A DNA stretch of 64,000 nt from Parapristionchus giblindavisi (GCA_943737045.1 CALSFV010000002.1:1364001-1428000), one strand, 5' to 3'. Counted from the first letter of the stretch, positions 22,435 to 33,096 are shown. Numbers and translations are program-made. The notes: a model not told the origin generated them from the sequence alone.

Positions 22435-22870
22435 TCAGTATCGAGTGAATGAGCCCTTGGTCTTGATAACTGACTCACATATTCTTATTATGGAGTCGAT
22501 CAACTTGAGTCCTGTCGATTGCCTGGTGGCAGCCCATGCTCCCTCCAGTTGATTCATCTTATAGGCGGTATTCTTGGCCTTTATGCCCTCCAGGCTTTTC
22601 TGCAGTATCTCCCACATGTCCTCGACTATATTCAAGTCCGGGAATTGATTTGGTCAGTCGATGGCGGTTATAAAGTGATGGCACAGCCAATCCCTCACAT
22701 GACCCAAGGCATACTTACGATCGTTATCCTGCTGAAAAATGAAAAGCCAGCCGATCTTCTTGAGCGTATACGATCTCAAATTCTTCTCCAGGATATCCGC
22801 GTACTGGAACATGTCCATCTCTCTATGAAACCCTTTATCATCATAAAGAATATCCGCGCGGGAGTGCAGT
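22435..22870 (-). pseudogene. Tc1-like transposase fragment, left arm
   Basis: The longer of the two arm copies. In order on the minus strand: FQYADILEKNLRSYTLKKIG, FIFQQDNDRKYALGHV, WLCHHFITAID, stop, PNQFPDLNIVEDMWEIL, and the C-terminus ICESVIKTKGSFTRY. The N-terminal DNA-binding half and the first catalytic Asp region are missing. Confidence 0.75.
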
Positions 22871-24904
22871 GCGCGCGCTCATCTTTACTGGGATATACGC
22901 TTAAGAGAGATGGCCGTTTATACTCGACCACCCCCCGGACACGTGCGCTAGCAATGGGAACTGGGGGTCCATACTTGGGTGTTAGGAGTGTCACCGGCCC
23001 TTATTACACAAAACAGCAGAAATTTCCTGTTTATGCCCTCAGGCTATTTAAAAAAATAATTTTAATAAAAAAACGTTAAAAAATCATAATTTTTCAAATT
23101 GTTGAGATGAAGTCTAAATATCATTTGCGATGCGTCTAGGGTGCACAGAGGTTGCTAATACACTATTAGCATCGAATGTGCGTTGATTCCTAAACCACTT
23201 TTTAGACTCAAAATTATGGTTTTTTCGGACAAATTATCGCTTGTTGTAGATTGCTGCAAAGATTTCCGACCAGGTATTGTAGCCTAAGCAATTCTGCATT
23301 GATTTCACTTAAAACCGGATTCTTCCCGTTAGACCATCTTGCCGAAATTTTCGTTCGAATTTCCGTCATCGATGGTTTTCCCGAACAAATGTATTTTTCA
23401 AACGTATTTTCCAAACGATTGGTGCGGAATTGTGCTCTACACAAAGTTTCGAGGTGAGACCAGTAAAATGGCACAAGAAGCCCATCACTTGGATCAATTT
23501 GAAAATTTCGATTTTCATGACCCGGGGGTCATGGTCTGAAAATTTCAAAATTTCTCAAGTTTGAAATGTTTTAATTTATGTGGCTTATTGTGAAGTACTA
23601 ATGATGTGAATAATATTCAACCAATGCTCAATGGCTGATCTATATTTTCAACCATTTTTTCGAAAATTTTCATTCTGATTACGTGCGAAAAATCAGAATT
23701 GTGCTTGAATCAGTTTCCAACTTACTTTCTGTAACATTCTATCATAGTACTTTACAATGTGCATAATCAATATGAAAATCGTTCAATTTCGAAAATTCAT
23801 ATTTTTTTACCATGACCCCGGGGTCATGGAAATCGATTTTTCAAAAGTGAGCCGAATGACGGGATTCCAGTTCTACTATGTTTCACTCATCATGAAACTT
23901 CACATTGTCATTGTCATTTGCTCATTGTCGCAGCATTCGAGTCGAAAAACTGCAATATTTTAGCAATTTGCCGTGAAAGTAGGCACTCAAATTGAATTTT
24001 ATGAATTTTCGAAAATAAACGATTTTCATATTAATAATGTACATTGCAAAGTACTATGACAGAATGTTACAGAAAGCAAGTTGGAAACTTATTCAAACAC
24101 AATTCTGATTTTTCGCACGCAATCAGAATGAAAATTTTCGAAAAAATGGTTGAAAGGAGAGATCAGCCATTGAGCATTGGCTGAATATTATTCACAGCAT
24201 TAGTACTTCACAACAAGCCACATAAATGAAAACATTTCAAACTTGAGAAATTTGGAAATTTTCGGACCATGACCCCCGGGTCGTGAAAATCGAAATTTTC
24301 AAATTGATCCAGGTGATGGGCGTTTTGTGTCATTTTACTGGTCTCACCTCGAAACTTTGTGTAGAGCACAATTCCGCACCAATCGTTTGGAAAATACGTT
24401 TGAAAAATACATTTGTTCGGGAAAACCATCGATGACGGAAATTCGAACGAAAATTTCGGCAAGATGGTCTAACGGGAAGAATCCGGTTTTAAGTGAAATC
24501 AATGCAGAATTGCTTAGGCTACAATACCTGGTCGGAAATCTTTGCAGCAATCTACAACAAGCGATAATTTGTCCGAAAAAACCATAATTTTGAGTCTAAA
24601 AAGTGATTTAGGAATCAACGCACATTCGATGCTAATAGTGTATTAGCAACCTCTGTGCACCCTAGACCCATCGCAAATGTTATTTAGACTTCATCTCAAC
24701 AATTTGAAAAATTATGATTTTTTAACGTTTTTTGTTAAAATTATTTTTTTTAAATAGCCTGAGGGCACAAACAGGAAATTTCTGCTGTTTTGTGTAATAA
24801 GGGCCGGTGACACTCCTAACACCCAAGTATGGACTCCCAGTTCTCATTGCTAGCGCACGTGTCCGGGGGTGGTCGAATATGATCGAGTCTTAGGGAGCAG
24901 GCCT

Positions 24905-25234
24905 CTTAAGAAGATCGGCTGGGTTTTCATTTTTCAGCAGGATAACGATCGTAAGTATGCCATGGGTCATGTGAGGGATTGGCTGTGCCATCACTTTATA
25001 ACCGCCATCGACTGACCAAATCAATTCCCGGACTTGAATATAGTCGAGGACATGTGGGAGATACTGCAGAAAAGCCTGGAGGGCATAAAGGCCAAGAATA
25101 CCGCCTATAAGATGAATCAACTTGAGGGAGCATGGGCTGCCACCAGGCAATCGACAGGACTCAAGTTGATCGACTCCATAATAAGAATATGTGAGTCAGT
25201 TATCAAGACCAAGGGCTCATTCACTCGATACTGA
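24905..25234 (+). pseudogene. Tc1-like transposase fragment, right arm
   Basis: This is the mirror copy of the left-arm fragment and is shorter at its 5' side. It reads KKIGWVFIFQQDNDRKYAMG, an in-frame stop at about 25,014, then FPDLNIVEDMWEILQKSLEG through GSFTRY and a stop. It is nearly identical to the left arm after the stop, as expected for an inverted duplication. Confidence 0.75.
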
Positions 25235-26191
25235 TATACTCTCCACAATTCCGTACTATTTTGGTTTACATCCTTTGTCTATATTTTTTTATTTGATTTA
25301 TTTTTGACATATCTGAAAATCGCGAATTTCGCTAAAATACTTTTTATTTTTTATATATTCGCAATATCGATTTGACATGAGCTATGGTTCATTAAGAATG
25401 ACAATATTGGTTGCTAATTCCAATAGAAAAGAATACAGGAAGATATCGCAAGTGGAACAAAAATTATCATCGAAAAACATGAATGTGACATCTTTTTGTC
25501 CGCTACTGTATACCTGGGAAGACTGATCAACATGATGAACGATCTGAGAGGCGAAATAGTGCGACGACGAAGCTCAGCCGCAATGAAATCTATCAAAGAA
25601 GCCACGATACTCCTAAACGACAGCTCTCTGAAAGCCCAACTTTTCGACTCTACGGTCCTCCCCGCGCTATGCTACGGAGCCGAAACCTTGGCCGAGAACA
25701 AGACACTTTCACTCTCAATCACGCCAACGAGCCATGGAACGATCGCTTCTCGGCATCTCCAGACACGACCAGCGAGAACAACAGCTTCGAAATAACGACC
25801 TACGCAAGAAGTCCGGCATTCGAGACGCCGTCACCCACATAACGAGCGCTAAAATCCGCTGGGCTGGATATGTCGCCCACAGGAGGGACGATGGAGGGAC
25901 CAATAGCATCACATTCTGGTACCCCGAGAAAAAAACGTACCCTTGGACGCCCAGCTACCAGATGGCGAGATTCCCTAAAGCTACTAACCCCCCCCCCCCC
26001 TGGTCGACATTGGTCGCAAATTGCCCAAGACCGTAATCTATGGAAGTCACACGTCCGACGCTAACACTATGGATAGCTGAACATCGAACATCCAAATATC
26101 CAACTTACTAATAGGGATAGTTTGTGAACGAATTTCCAGTATTCTGGCAAATGCTACCCTATATATGCGCCGGTTTTCGGCTATCATTTAA

Positions 26192-27845
26192 GAGCCCGGA
26201 TCTGTAAGACTCGAGCATTTCGGCCAGATTCCGGACATCGCGCCAAGAATTTTGATTCAGGGCACTTCACTTTATGGATGTAGGGTACCTTGGGCCCTGA
26301 TTACAAAATGATACCTAAAGTAGCCCTAGCAGCGGAAAGCGGAGTGCCAGGTGGGCGAAAGGTCGAAAAATAGATTTTTTTATTTTTTCAATAGAACAAG
26401 CTATTGTCCAAATTTCTTCTGCATTGTGCTAGGCATGCCCAATGTGCACATAAACACTATTGAGATTTGTTTTAAGCAATTCCTAGACTGATTTTTTACT
26501 CGAATTTTCGGTTTTTTCGATTTCTCGGCATCTCAATTTCAATTCCGCAAAAATTCTCTAGTATATCCATGGAGCCCAACTACTAGTGCATGCATCCCTG
26601 CTAGGCGGAAATCGATATTGGATTGCGCGTGTCGGTAAAAATCGGTCTGATTGTCTCCAACTTGACTCAGAATCGTTATTTCATGATTTATGGCTGTATT
26701 TTCCAAACGATTGGTTTTCATTTATGCGGCATATTGTGAAGTACTAATGATGTGAAAAATATTCAGCCAATGCTCAATTGCTGATCTCCATTTTTTTGCG
26801 AAAATTTTCATGCTGAATGCTCGCGAAAAATCATAATTGTGTTTGAATCAGTTTCCAACTTGCTTTCTGTAACATTCTGTCTAAATACTTTGCAATGTAC
26901 ATAATCAATATGAAAATCGTTTTTTTTTTCGAAAATTCAATAAATTCCGAAATATTGCATTTTTTCGACTGGAATGCTGCGACAATGTGCAAATGACAAT
27001 GACAATGTGAATTTTCATGGTGAATAGATATAGTATAACTGAAATCCCGGCATTCGGCTTACTTTTGAAAAATCGATTTCGATGACCCATGGTCATGGCA
27101 AAATATGAATTTTCGAAAAATAACGATTTTCATTTTGACTATGCACATTGCCAGATACTTCGATAGAATGTTACAGAAAGCAAGTTGGAAACTGATTCAA
27201 GCACAATTCTGACTTTTTCGTACGTATTCAGTATGAAACTTTTCGAAAAATGGTTGAAAGGAGAGATCAGCCATTGAGCATTCGCTGAATATTATTCATA
27301 TTATTAGTACTTCACAATATGCCGCATATATAAAAACATTTCAAAAATTTTGAAATTTTCGACCATGACCGTGAAAATCGAAATTTTCAAATTGATCCAA
27401 GTGATGGGCTTCTTGTGTCATTTTTCTCGTCTCATCTTTAAACTTTGAGTAGACCATAATTCCGCAATAATCGTTTGGAAAATACAGCAAAAAATCATGA
27501 AATAACGATTCTGAGTCAAGTTGGAGACACTCAGACCGATTTTTCCGACACGAGCAATCCAAGATCGATTTCCGCCTAGCAGGGATGCATGCACTAGTAG
27601 TTGGGCTCCATGCAGAAGAAATTTGGACAATAGCTTGTTCTGTTGAAAAAATATGAAAACAAAATATGAAAAAAGTTTTCGCTCTTGGCGCCCACCTGGC
27701 TCGCCGCTTTCCGCTGCTAGGGGTACCATTTTGTAATCAGGGCCCAAGGTACCCTACACCCATAAAGTGAAGTGGCCTGAATCAAAAATCTTGGCGCGAT
27801 GTCCGGAATCTGGCCGAAATGCTCGAGTCTTACAGATCCGGGCTC
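26192..27845. mobile_element. TTAA-flanked fold-back element, 1.65 kb
   Basis: The ends are GAGCCCGGATCTGTAAGACT and its inverse, with TTAA on both sides, the piggyBac-type target. Arms match for about 800 bp with a loop near 27,000. The related site in copy A (about 10,485) lacks the insertion. The core resembles the centre of the Tc1-like palindrome: a CATTGTCATTTGC(T/A)CATTGTCGC block and the ATCAGCCATTGAGCATT block occur in both. No transposase is seen. Confidence 0.8.
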
Positions 27846-29517
27846 TTAACCAAATGCGAGCAAATCGTGTAAACAAGTATGTATGTTGAGAAATCTGTTG
27901 CCAATATTTGGAAATAAAACAGAAAATAGAAATTCCCAGCTCTGATATCAATCGATATCATCGATCGATGCATAATAATGGCTATTTCTCAGGTACGAAC
28001 TACAGTTTCTCAATTCGAACTGTCATAAAATCCATATGCTCAACACTATTGCCTTCAATTACATCAAATTGAGATACGGAGAAAGGGTTAGTCTGCCCAA
28101 TTATTGATTGGTTCTATTATCGATTTATTCAATCAATATATCCTCTTCAGCCCTTGTTTGTACATAAATTCTCCTACAATATTCATCCGTCTCTCATTAC
28201 TTCTGCGGCTTACATAGCGAACGTGTAAGTACACCACAATTCATTATGTCGTTTCTTATCTTACCGTAATCCGTTCAGGTACACTCTGGATAATTCACCG
28301 CAGCCTCGTCAATCGATTAAGATGTTTGGTTAGTTCTTTGGTGGCTACTATCTGGTTATTCTTGCCTTATTGATCGATCGACCAATCAATCAATAATTCT
28401 GGTTTTCCCTTTCCGGTGCCAAGTGACCAATATTTCTGTGTAGCCTTTGCAAGTGATAATAAGTGGTTTCTTGCGGATAATCGATTATATCGATTCTGTT
28501 CTTTGTACGTTGAATGATTATCTATAGAGTAACATCGATTGATTTAGTCGTGGGGATTCCTTCGTCGAAACGACAAGCCTCACTTTAACAAGACGGATGT
28601 ATCGCCTCTCATGATGAAATGTAGAGAAAAGGTACTGTATATATCTTGATATTCGGAATACTGTAACTGTTAATTATTGATTAATTATAGCTCTACTTAG
28701 CGATAATTCGTGAAGATCTTTTCATCGTCGATGAAGTAAATTGGACATTTGATCCTGTCTCTTTGCCTCCTAATACTATATTAGGTATTTGATTATTTTT
28801 TATTGATTTATATGGAATGATTGAATCAATACATTTTTCAGGAGCTGGTCTCTGCTTTGATAGTAACGATCGATTGATTGTTACAGATGAAGAAGGTACG
28901 GCTATCGATTAATTTTTCCTCTGGTAGTTACCGTAACAGCTGTTGTTCCAGGCAGGAACCCTCGTCGAGTGAATCTCCCTGGTATTGATTCATTGGCGCA
29001 TATGGCATGCGCTATGGTACGAACGATTTGTGATCATCGACTCATGATGGAATCGTCATATAAGGTATTTGTATATTTGTGGAATTCAACTGATATCGAT
29101 TGATTAAAAAAAAATTCATCTGATATTGTTCGATAAACTTTTATGACTAACGTAATTCGTATACAGATTACTTCTATCGACTCTCTCATTCGTCTACTAT
29201 TCACTAATATTGATTGACTTCCCACTTTCAAAGTGGATCCCGTCTGGAACTTCCCTAAATTAGGGTTTCTAATATTTTACACGCTGTATACTGTAGATAC
29301 ACTTGTCATACTTTGTATCATACCTTTCGAATTGTTCGTAGTTATGCTTACCCAGCCATATCTCTAACCCACTTACATTAATTGAATATATTGTCTTGTT
29401 TTCAATGTTAATACAGCTTGATTGTATATTGTACTGATTTGATTTGCCGTGATGTCACCGTATTATAATCACTATTTATGTGTGTCCATTTTAAAAATAG
29501 CTTTATTCTTTGCTAAT

Positions 29518-29542
29518 AATAATAATAATAATAATAATAATG
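29518..29542 (+). repeat. (TAA)n microsatellite
   Basis: Eight uninterrupted TAA/AAT units lie downstream of pseudogene D. Confidence 0.9.
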
Positions 29543-29611
29543 TCAATATTGCCCCTTCATATTATTGAGAGAAGTATATTGAAATTTTACCCTTCGTATT
29601 TCCACTTTTAT

Positions 29612-29735
29612 GACTACTTTCCAATAGTTTCATTCAAAATGTGATAAACTTGCTCAGCATTTCATCTTTATCGATACAAACTCTGATCACACAGTGAAAG
29701 AGACACTTAAGAGGCACGCAGTATGCGCGAAACAA
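29612..29735 (+). repeat. Conserved 3' flank of pseudogene D (HSKCDK frame, with stop)
   Basis: This matches 12,472-12,600 and the complement of 1061-1243. An in-frame TAG sits before HSKCDKLAQHF. It shows that the duplicated unit extended at least 500 bp beyond the gene's stop codon. Confidence 0.6.
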
Positions 29736-29743
29736 TCGGTTAA

Positions 29744-29856
29744 AGGGGCTGACACCTTTGTCAACGGCCTCTTCAGCACTCTACACTCTATCGTTGTTCG
29801 AGAACAGAGAAATAGTGTGCGCAATGAAGAGACCATTGAGTGAGGTCACTCTCCCT
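29744..29856. mobile_element. TTAA-target hairpin MITE, 113 bp
   Basis: It is bounded by TTAA at 29,740-29,743 and 29,857-29,860. The orthologous stretch downstream of copy A (about 12,600) reads GGTTAAAGGTGATG without the element, giving an empty site. The arms pair imperfectly (AGGGnnnnTGACn ends, GGnCTCTTCA and GAAGAGACC blocks). Copies of the same family lie at 60,533-60,656 and 63,028-63,145. Confidence 0.75.
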
Positions 29857-30139
29857 TTAAAGGTAGTTTGAGGATCCAGCAACGAATACTGTATCATGAC
29901 AAAACTGTGAATATGGGACGGGTGAGATTACTTTCGCGGTGTACCAATGAGAGTATTTTGACAGTCCGTCAGATTCATCCATATTAGCATAGGAGTGAAT
30001 GAATTAGGAAAGCGCGTCTACCGTATGCCTGTCGCACGACGAGATCGACCCCCACATAAGCTCACATTCGCTGCATTTCTCTTTCAGTGACCACCTTATT
30101 GTTCACTTTCGCCGTTTCATGTGACTAAATATAGTTTGA

Positions 30140-30250
30140 TCTTTGGCCTTTGATTTTGCTTGATCTATGGTCTCGTTAAATCTTTGATCTATGATCTTGT
30201 TTGAACTTTGATCTATGATCTTTTTTGATCTTTCATCTTTCATCTATGAT
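30140..30250 (+). repeat. TGATCTTT/TGATCTAT-rich tract
   Basis: Degenerate repeats of TTTGATCTTT, TGATCTATGATC and similar. The same words occur at 12,690-12,835 and directly after the flp-16 stop codon (61,851-61,915). Confidence 0.6.
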
Positions 30251-30699
30251 TTTGGAAAAAAAATTACCTGGCGCCCATTACAGCCAGAATCTCGCCAGGA
30301 TAGGCCCAACCGAATACTGTAATCGATATCCTCTATACCGTACTCGTGATCTACCGTGCCTTCCTCAAGTACAATTCTCCTTTCTGCACCCTTCTATACG
30401 CAGTTTTCGCTTGTTTCTCCACCCATTTGTGATTGGAATATTCCATCTTTTTTAATCAATCGTGTTCCAAAATCATATCGACTCTTCCTATCTCCATGTT
30501 TGATTCTTTCTGTAACCATGTTGACAACCAATATTTGTAATAGACGTTAGGGTGTGAATTTTCATCTATGAGCTCTATATTTGATGTAGATGATTTACTT
30601 TTGGTACTGTGTGAGACCAGATGTTATGGAGAATTATACAATAACTTAATCGAACACTAAATAATCGTGCTGAACTGTCTATGTATTAAACTCTCACAA

Positions 30700-30867
30700 T
30701 TGATACAGGTTGGCAAATGATTGGCACAAGGAGGGAGTTGAACCCACGACCTCTGCCTATCCGGGGCATTGCTCTACCATTAAGCTACCTGTGCAATGGT
30801 AGAGCAATGCCCCGGATAGGCAGAGGTCGTGGGTTCGACTCCCTCCTTGTGCCAATCATTTGCCAAC
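30700..30867. repeat. Palindromic tRNA-like sequence (left unit)
   Basis: On the minus strand 30,724-30,794 gives a tRNA-like 71-mer. It has a 7-bp acceptor (GCACAGG/CTTGTGC), a D-arm with AGCTTAATGGTAGAGC, and a T-loop GGGTTC(A/G)ACTCCC. The anticodon loop (CCGGATA) lacks U33, so it is probably not functional. A 13-nt loop then leads into an inverted second copy on the plus strand (30,795-30,853) that lacks the first 13 nt. The hairpin arms extend another 24 bp beyond the tRNA on both sides (GGTTGGCAAATGATTGGCAC). I see one mismatch in about 82 bp. Confidence 0.7.
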
Positions 30868-31215
30868 CTGTATCAAATATGTTTCAAGGAGCTGACCCAG
30901 CTATGACTAGGGTATCACTCAGAATCAATTCAATCTCACAATTGACCTTAATCAATTTCGACCTATGACCACTCTCATATTCTCATTCTTACCCTATATC
31001 TGACCTAGCCCTCATACCTCTTACGACATCGGCTTAGTGAGATTCCAGGAAGTGCCGGACATCGACCTCTCCGATTTGGCCCAAAAATTTTTTATGGATA
31101 CCCCCATGGGCCCCCATCACAAAATGGGTATTCATTTGGGCTGGTTCCTTGAAACACAGATGTGACGGGTTTTCGAATTTTGAAAACTCGATTTTCACCG
31201 AAAAAAATGGAGCGA

Positions 31216-31431
31216 CCTACTCTGGTATTTTGCCACTTAAAGTCTACTTAAACTTTCCCACTTTAAGTAGACTTTAAGTAAACTTAAAGTGAGACGTAAG
31301 TCTACTTAACGTGGTGTGGTATACTGTAATGCATTTCGTCAAATGTTCTTTCACTTAAAGTTTACTTAAAGTCTACTTAAAGTCTGTGACGTAGTTTAAG
31401 TAGACTTTAAGTTGCAAAATACCAGAGTAGG
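31216..31431. mobile_element. ACTTAAAG-rich MITE, 216 bp (left unit)
   Basis: The terminal inverted repeats start CCTACTCTGGTATTTTGC and run about 38 bp. The interior repeats ACTTAAAG and AGTCTACTTAA in both orientations. The second copy is at 35,708-35,923. A degenerate relative lies at 57,330-57,415 (CTTTAAGT, AAATACCAGA). Confidence 0.8.
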
Positions 31432-31640
31432 ACCAATGTTAGTGTCGATTAATTATAAGTATAAATAATTAATTATTAATTATATCATTGATTATAAGTA
31501 TCATTCTTGTCCGTTTTGAAGTTAGTGAGTGGTCGTCTATTCTTTCCTCCCTCCCTTCTCTCCCTCGGCAAGTTTTCCTGCCAAGCCGGAGTGGTCACCG
31601 TGGCAGTGTAGACCAAGAAGATGGCTACCTCCCTACTGAC

Positions 31641-32718
31641 CAGGGCTGGGACAAAAAATTATTTCGACCAAAAAATTTTTTGTTTGGGTTCAACAAAAAA
31701 AATTTCTCACCAAACAAAAAAAACCAAAAAAAACAAAAAAAAAATAAAATAATTAATTTTTCCCACTGTTCCGAGAAAATTTTAACATTATCTCGTGTTG
31801 CTCTTCCTTTAAATAGCAACTATTCTTCATTCAGAGTCAAAATTCTTAAAATCAACAACTAAAACAAACATAGAAGATAAATTCGTTGTCGATTTGTTAT
31901 CGGCAGCATTTTATTGGATAAGAAAAGTAGGGTAATCAGGAAATTGAGGGTGCGCCATACATTTTCGGCACCATCACCGTTTTATTTTTATATAGTGGGT
32001 CGATTTCGTTATTTTTCAAGTGAATTGTAATTTTTAGCTTAAAAAAAAGACCCTTATATAATGGGTATATGCTAAAAAGAGGCGTATAGAGTGGGTCGAT
32101 CCTTACCTTGTGAGGGTATGAAAATGTATGGGTCGCGCTGTTATCATGAAGAACGTGGGACCACTTATGTGGCATTCTGTATTCTCTAATAGATTCGAAA
32201 GGCCAAAAGCGTAGCCCGTGTAGCAGTGGTTAGTAATCAGCGCTTGCAACCGCACCACGTCGGTTTAGATTCCCATTTGCGATTTTCTCTATATTCAGTT
32301 TTCAAATTCGAAAGGCCGCATTGTCTCTGGCATTTCTTTGGCGCAACAACGAACTTTCATGTCGGATTACGGTATTCCGGGGCATCCATAATTTGAGATA
32401 TTATTGGTTTTGTATTCAGGTAGATGTCATTTATAGCCCTGCCTGACAAGTATGGTCACTAAAAAAATCCCCTTCTTTAACACTATTCCGTAATACACTC
32501 ACCAATATTGTCTTACGGTGAAAAATGGACAAAAAACTGATCATAAACTAACTTTTCAAGCAAATTTGTGTAAATTTTCTTTATCCGATTTTTTTTTTGT
32601 TATTTTTTTGGTTTTTGCAGAAAAACCAAACAAAAAAAAATACCAAACAAAAAATTCTCAAAACCCAAAAAAAAACCAAAAAACAAAAAATAATACCAAA
32701 CAAAAAATCCCAGCCCTG
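31641..32718. mobile_element. Non-autonomous hAT-type element, 1078 bp, 8-bp TSD (left unit)
   Basis: The ends are CAGGGCTGGGA and TCCCAGCCCTG. The exact 8-bp duplication CTACTGAC lies at 31,633-31,640 and 32,719-32,726. The subterminal A-rich arms (CCAAACAAAAAA words) are inverted copies. No transposase is present. Lysine- and asparagine-rich ORFs here come from the A-rich arms. It contains a tRNA-like patch at 32,215-32,285. Confidence 0.85.
32215..32285 (+). other. Possible tRNA-derived SINE head inside the hAT element
   Basis: GTAGCAGTGGTTAG resembles an A box. About 40 nt downstream GGTTTAGATTCCC resembles a B box (GGTTCGANTCC). TCAGCGCTTGCAACCGC could be a degenerate anticodon arm. It may be a decayed tRNA-derived sequence. 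Repeated at about 36,707-36,777. Confidence 0.35.
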
Positions 32719-32727
32719 CTACTGACT

Positions 32728-33096
32728 CTCTCAACTTAATGTGGCCATATGACCTGGGAATAATTTACCTGAATCAGTTTTCGATGCTGATTACGAATCC
32801 GTTATCAGAAAATCGATCTTGAAATTCGACTATTTGATTCGAAAATTCACAACTTACCTACAATATCCACTAAATTACAGCAGGAGGTGTTTGGATAATT
32901 GATGGATGAGTTTATGAACGCATTGGGATGGTTTATATAGGAAGTCTCATTTCCGAATAAATTAGCGAATTTTAATATTGATTTTCTCGAATCTCAGCTC
33001 GATTGGGCAACGTTTAGAAACGGATTCGTAATCAGCATCGAAAACTGATTCAGGTAAATTATTCCCATGTCATATGGCCACATTAAGTTGGGAGAG
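32728..33096. mobile_element. Inverted-repeat MITE, 369 bp (left unit)
   Basis: The arms share AACTTAATGTGGCCATATGA and GATGCTGATTACGAATCCGT (one inverted), about 100 bp per arm. It directly abuts the hAT element's TSD. The second copy is at 37,221-37,589. Confidence 0.75.

Larger units (their letters stand above)
22161..25508. mobile_element. Tc1/mariner-like 3.35 kb palindromic element
   Basis: It is flanked by TA on both sides inside the RTE reading frame. The ends are CACTAGCGGACAAAAAGATG and the complement of CAGTAGCGGACAAAAAGATG. Each arm carries the C-terminal part of a Tc1-type transposase pointing outward: minus strand about 22,870-22,435 and plus strand about 24,905-25,234. Both contain FIFQQDNDRKYA, FPDLNIVEDMWEILQ and KTKGSFTRY. 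There is a stop where the conserved Trp before PNQFPDLN is expected in both. The inner 22,920-24,870 is a second palindrome without recognisable genes. Non-autonomous. Confidence 0.85.
20225..26075 (+). mobile_element. Dead RTE-clade non-LTR retrotransposon, split by a Tc1-like insertion
   Basis: Fragments in order are as follows. The endonuclease C-half has VYAPTSAATDQE then VVGDFNTALD (20,256-20,570). It continues in another frame with RNEIDHILTNRRWSLLDV (20,560-20,690). A linker follows (20,691-21,155). The reverse transcriptase has NYRPIALLSQVYKVFTKI, FVDYQKAFDSVEL and GVRQGDTISPKLF (21,190-21,954), then LRFADGIVLISQNS in a shifted frame (21,951-22,158). After the inserted element the C-terminal domain resumes at 25,510 with YLGRLINMMND, RWAGYVAHRRDD and RNLWKSHVRR. 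The catalytic FADD motif reads FADG. The 5' end is missing and there are several frameshifts. It lies in intron 2 of pseudogene D. Confidence 0.85.
19202..29217 (+). pseudogene. Gene family copy D, disrupted
   Basis: Exon 1 survives only from RQEKEGVFLNTSNLITG (19,202-19,250). Exon 2 is intact at 19,810-19,948, and exon 3 lies at 27,993-28,086. Exons 4 and 5 follow. Intron 5 ends CTG instead of CAG before the FPFPVPSDQYF exon near 28,409. Exon 7 (28,548-28,631) is 84 nt instead of 85, which shifts the frame. Exons 8-10 and the last exon (29,167-29,217, ITSIDSLIRLLFTNID) look normal. Intron 2 is 8 kb and contains a dead RTE element, a Tc1-like palindrome and a TTAA fold-back. A second RTE fragment sits in intron 1. 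The missing start, lost acceptor and frameshift together support a pseudogene. Confidence 0.75.

Noticed and set aside
23214..24587. Identical 86-codon ORFs at 23,214-23,474 (minus) and 24,327-24,587 (plus)
   Set aside because: They are mirror halves of the palindrome and duplicates are inevitable. No domain is recognised.
30724..30794. Functional tRNA gene
   Set aside because: The anticodon loop lacks U33 and the T-stem has a mismatch. It is better described as tRNA-like within a palindrome.
31488..31862. 124-codon Lys/Asn-rich ORF (and its duplicate at 35,980)
   Set aside because: It crosses the hAT element boundary and its A-rich arm, so it is an artefact of composition.
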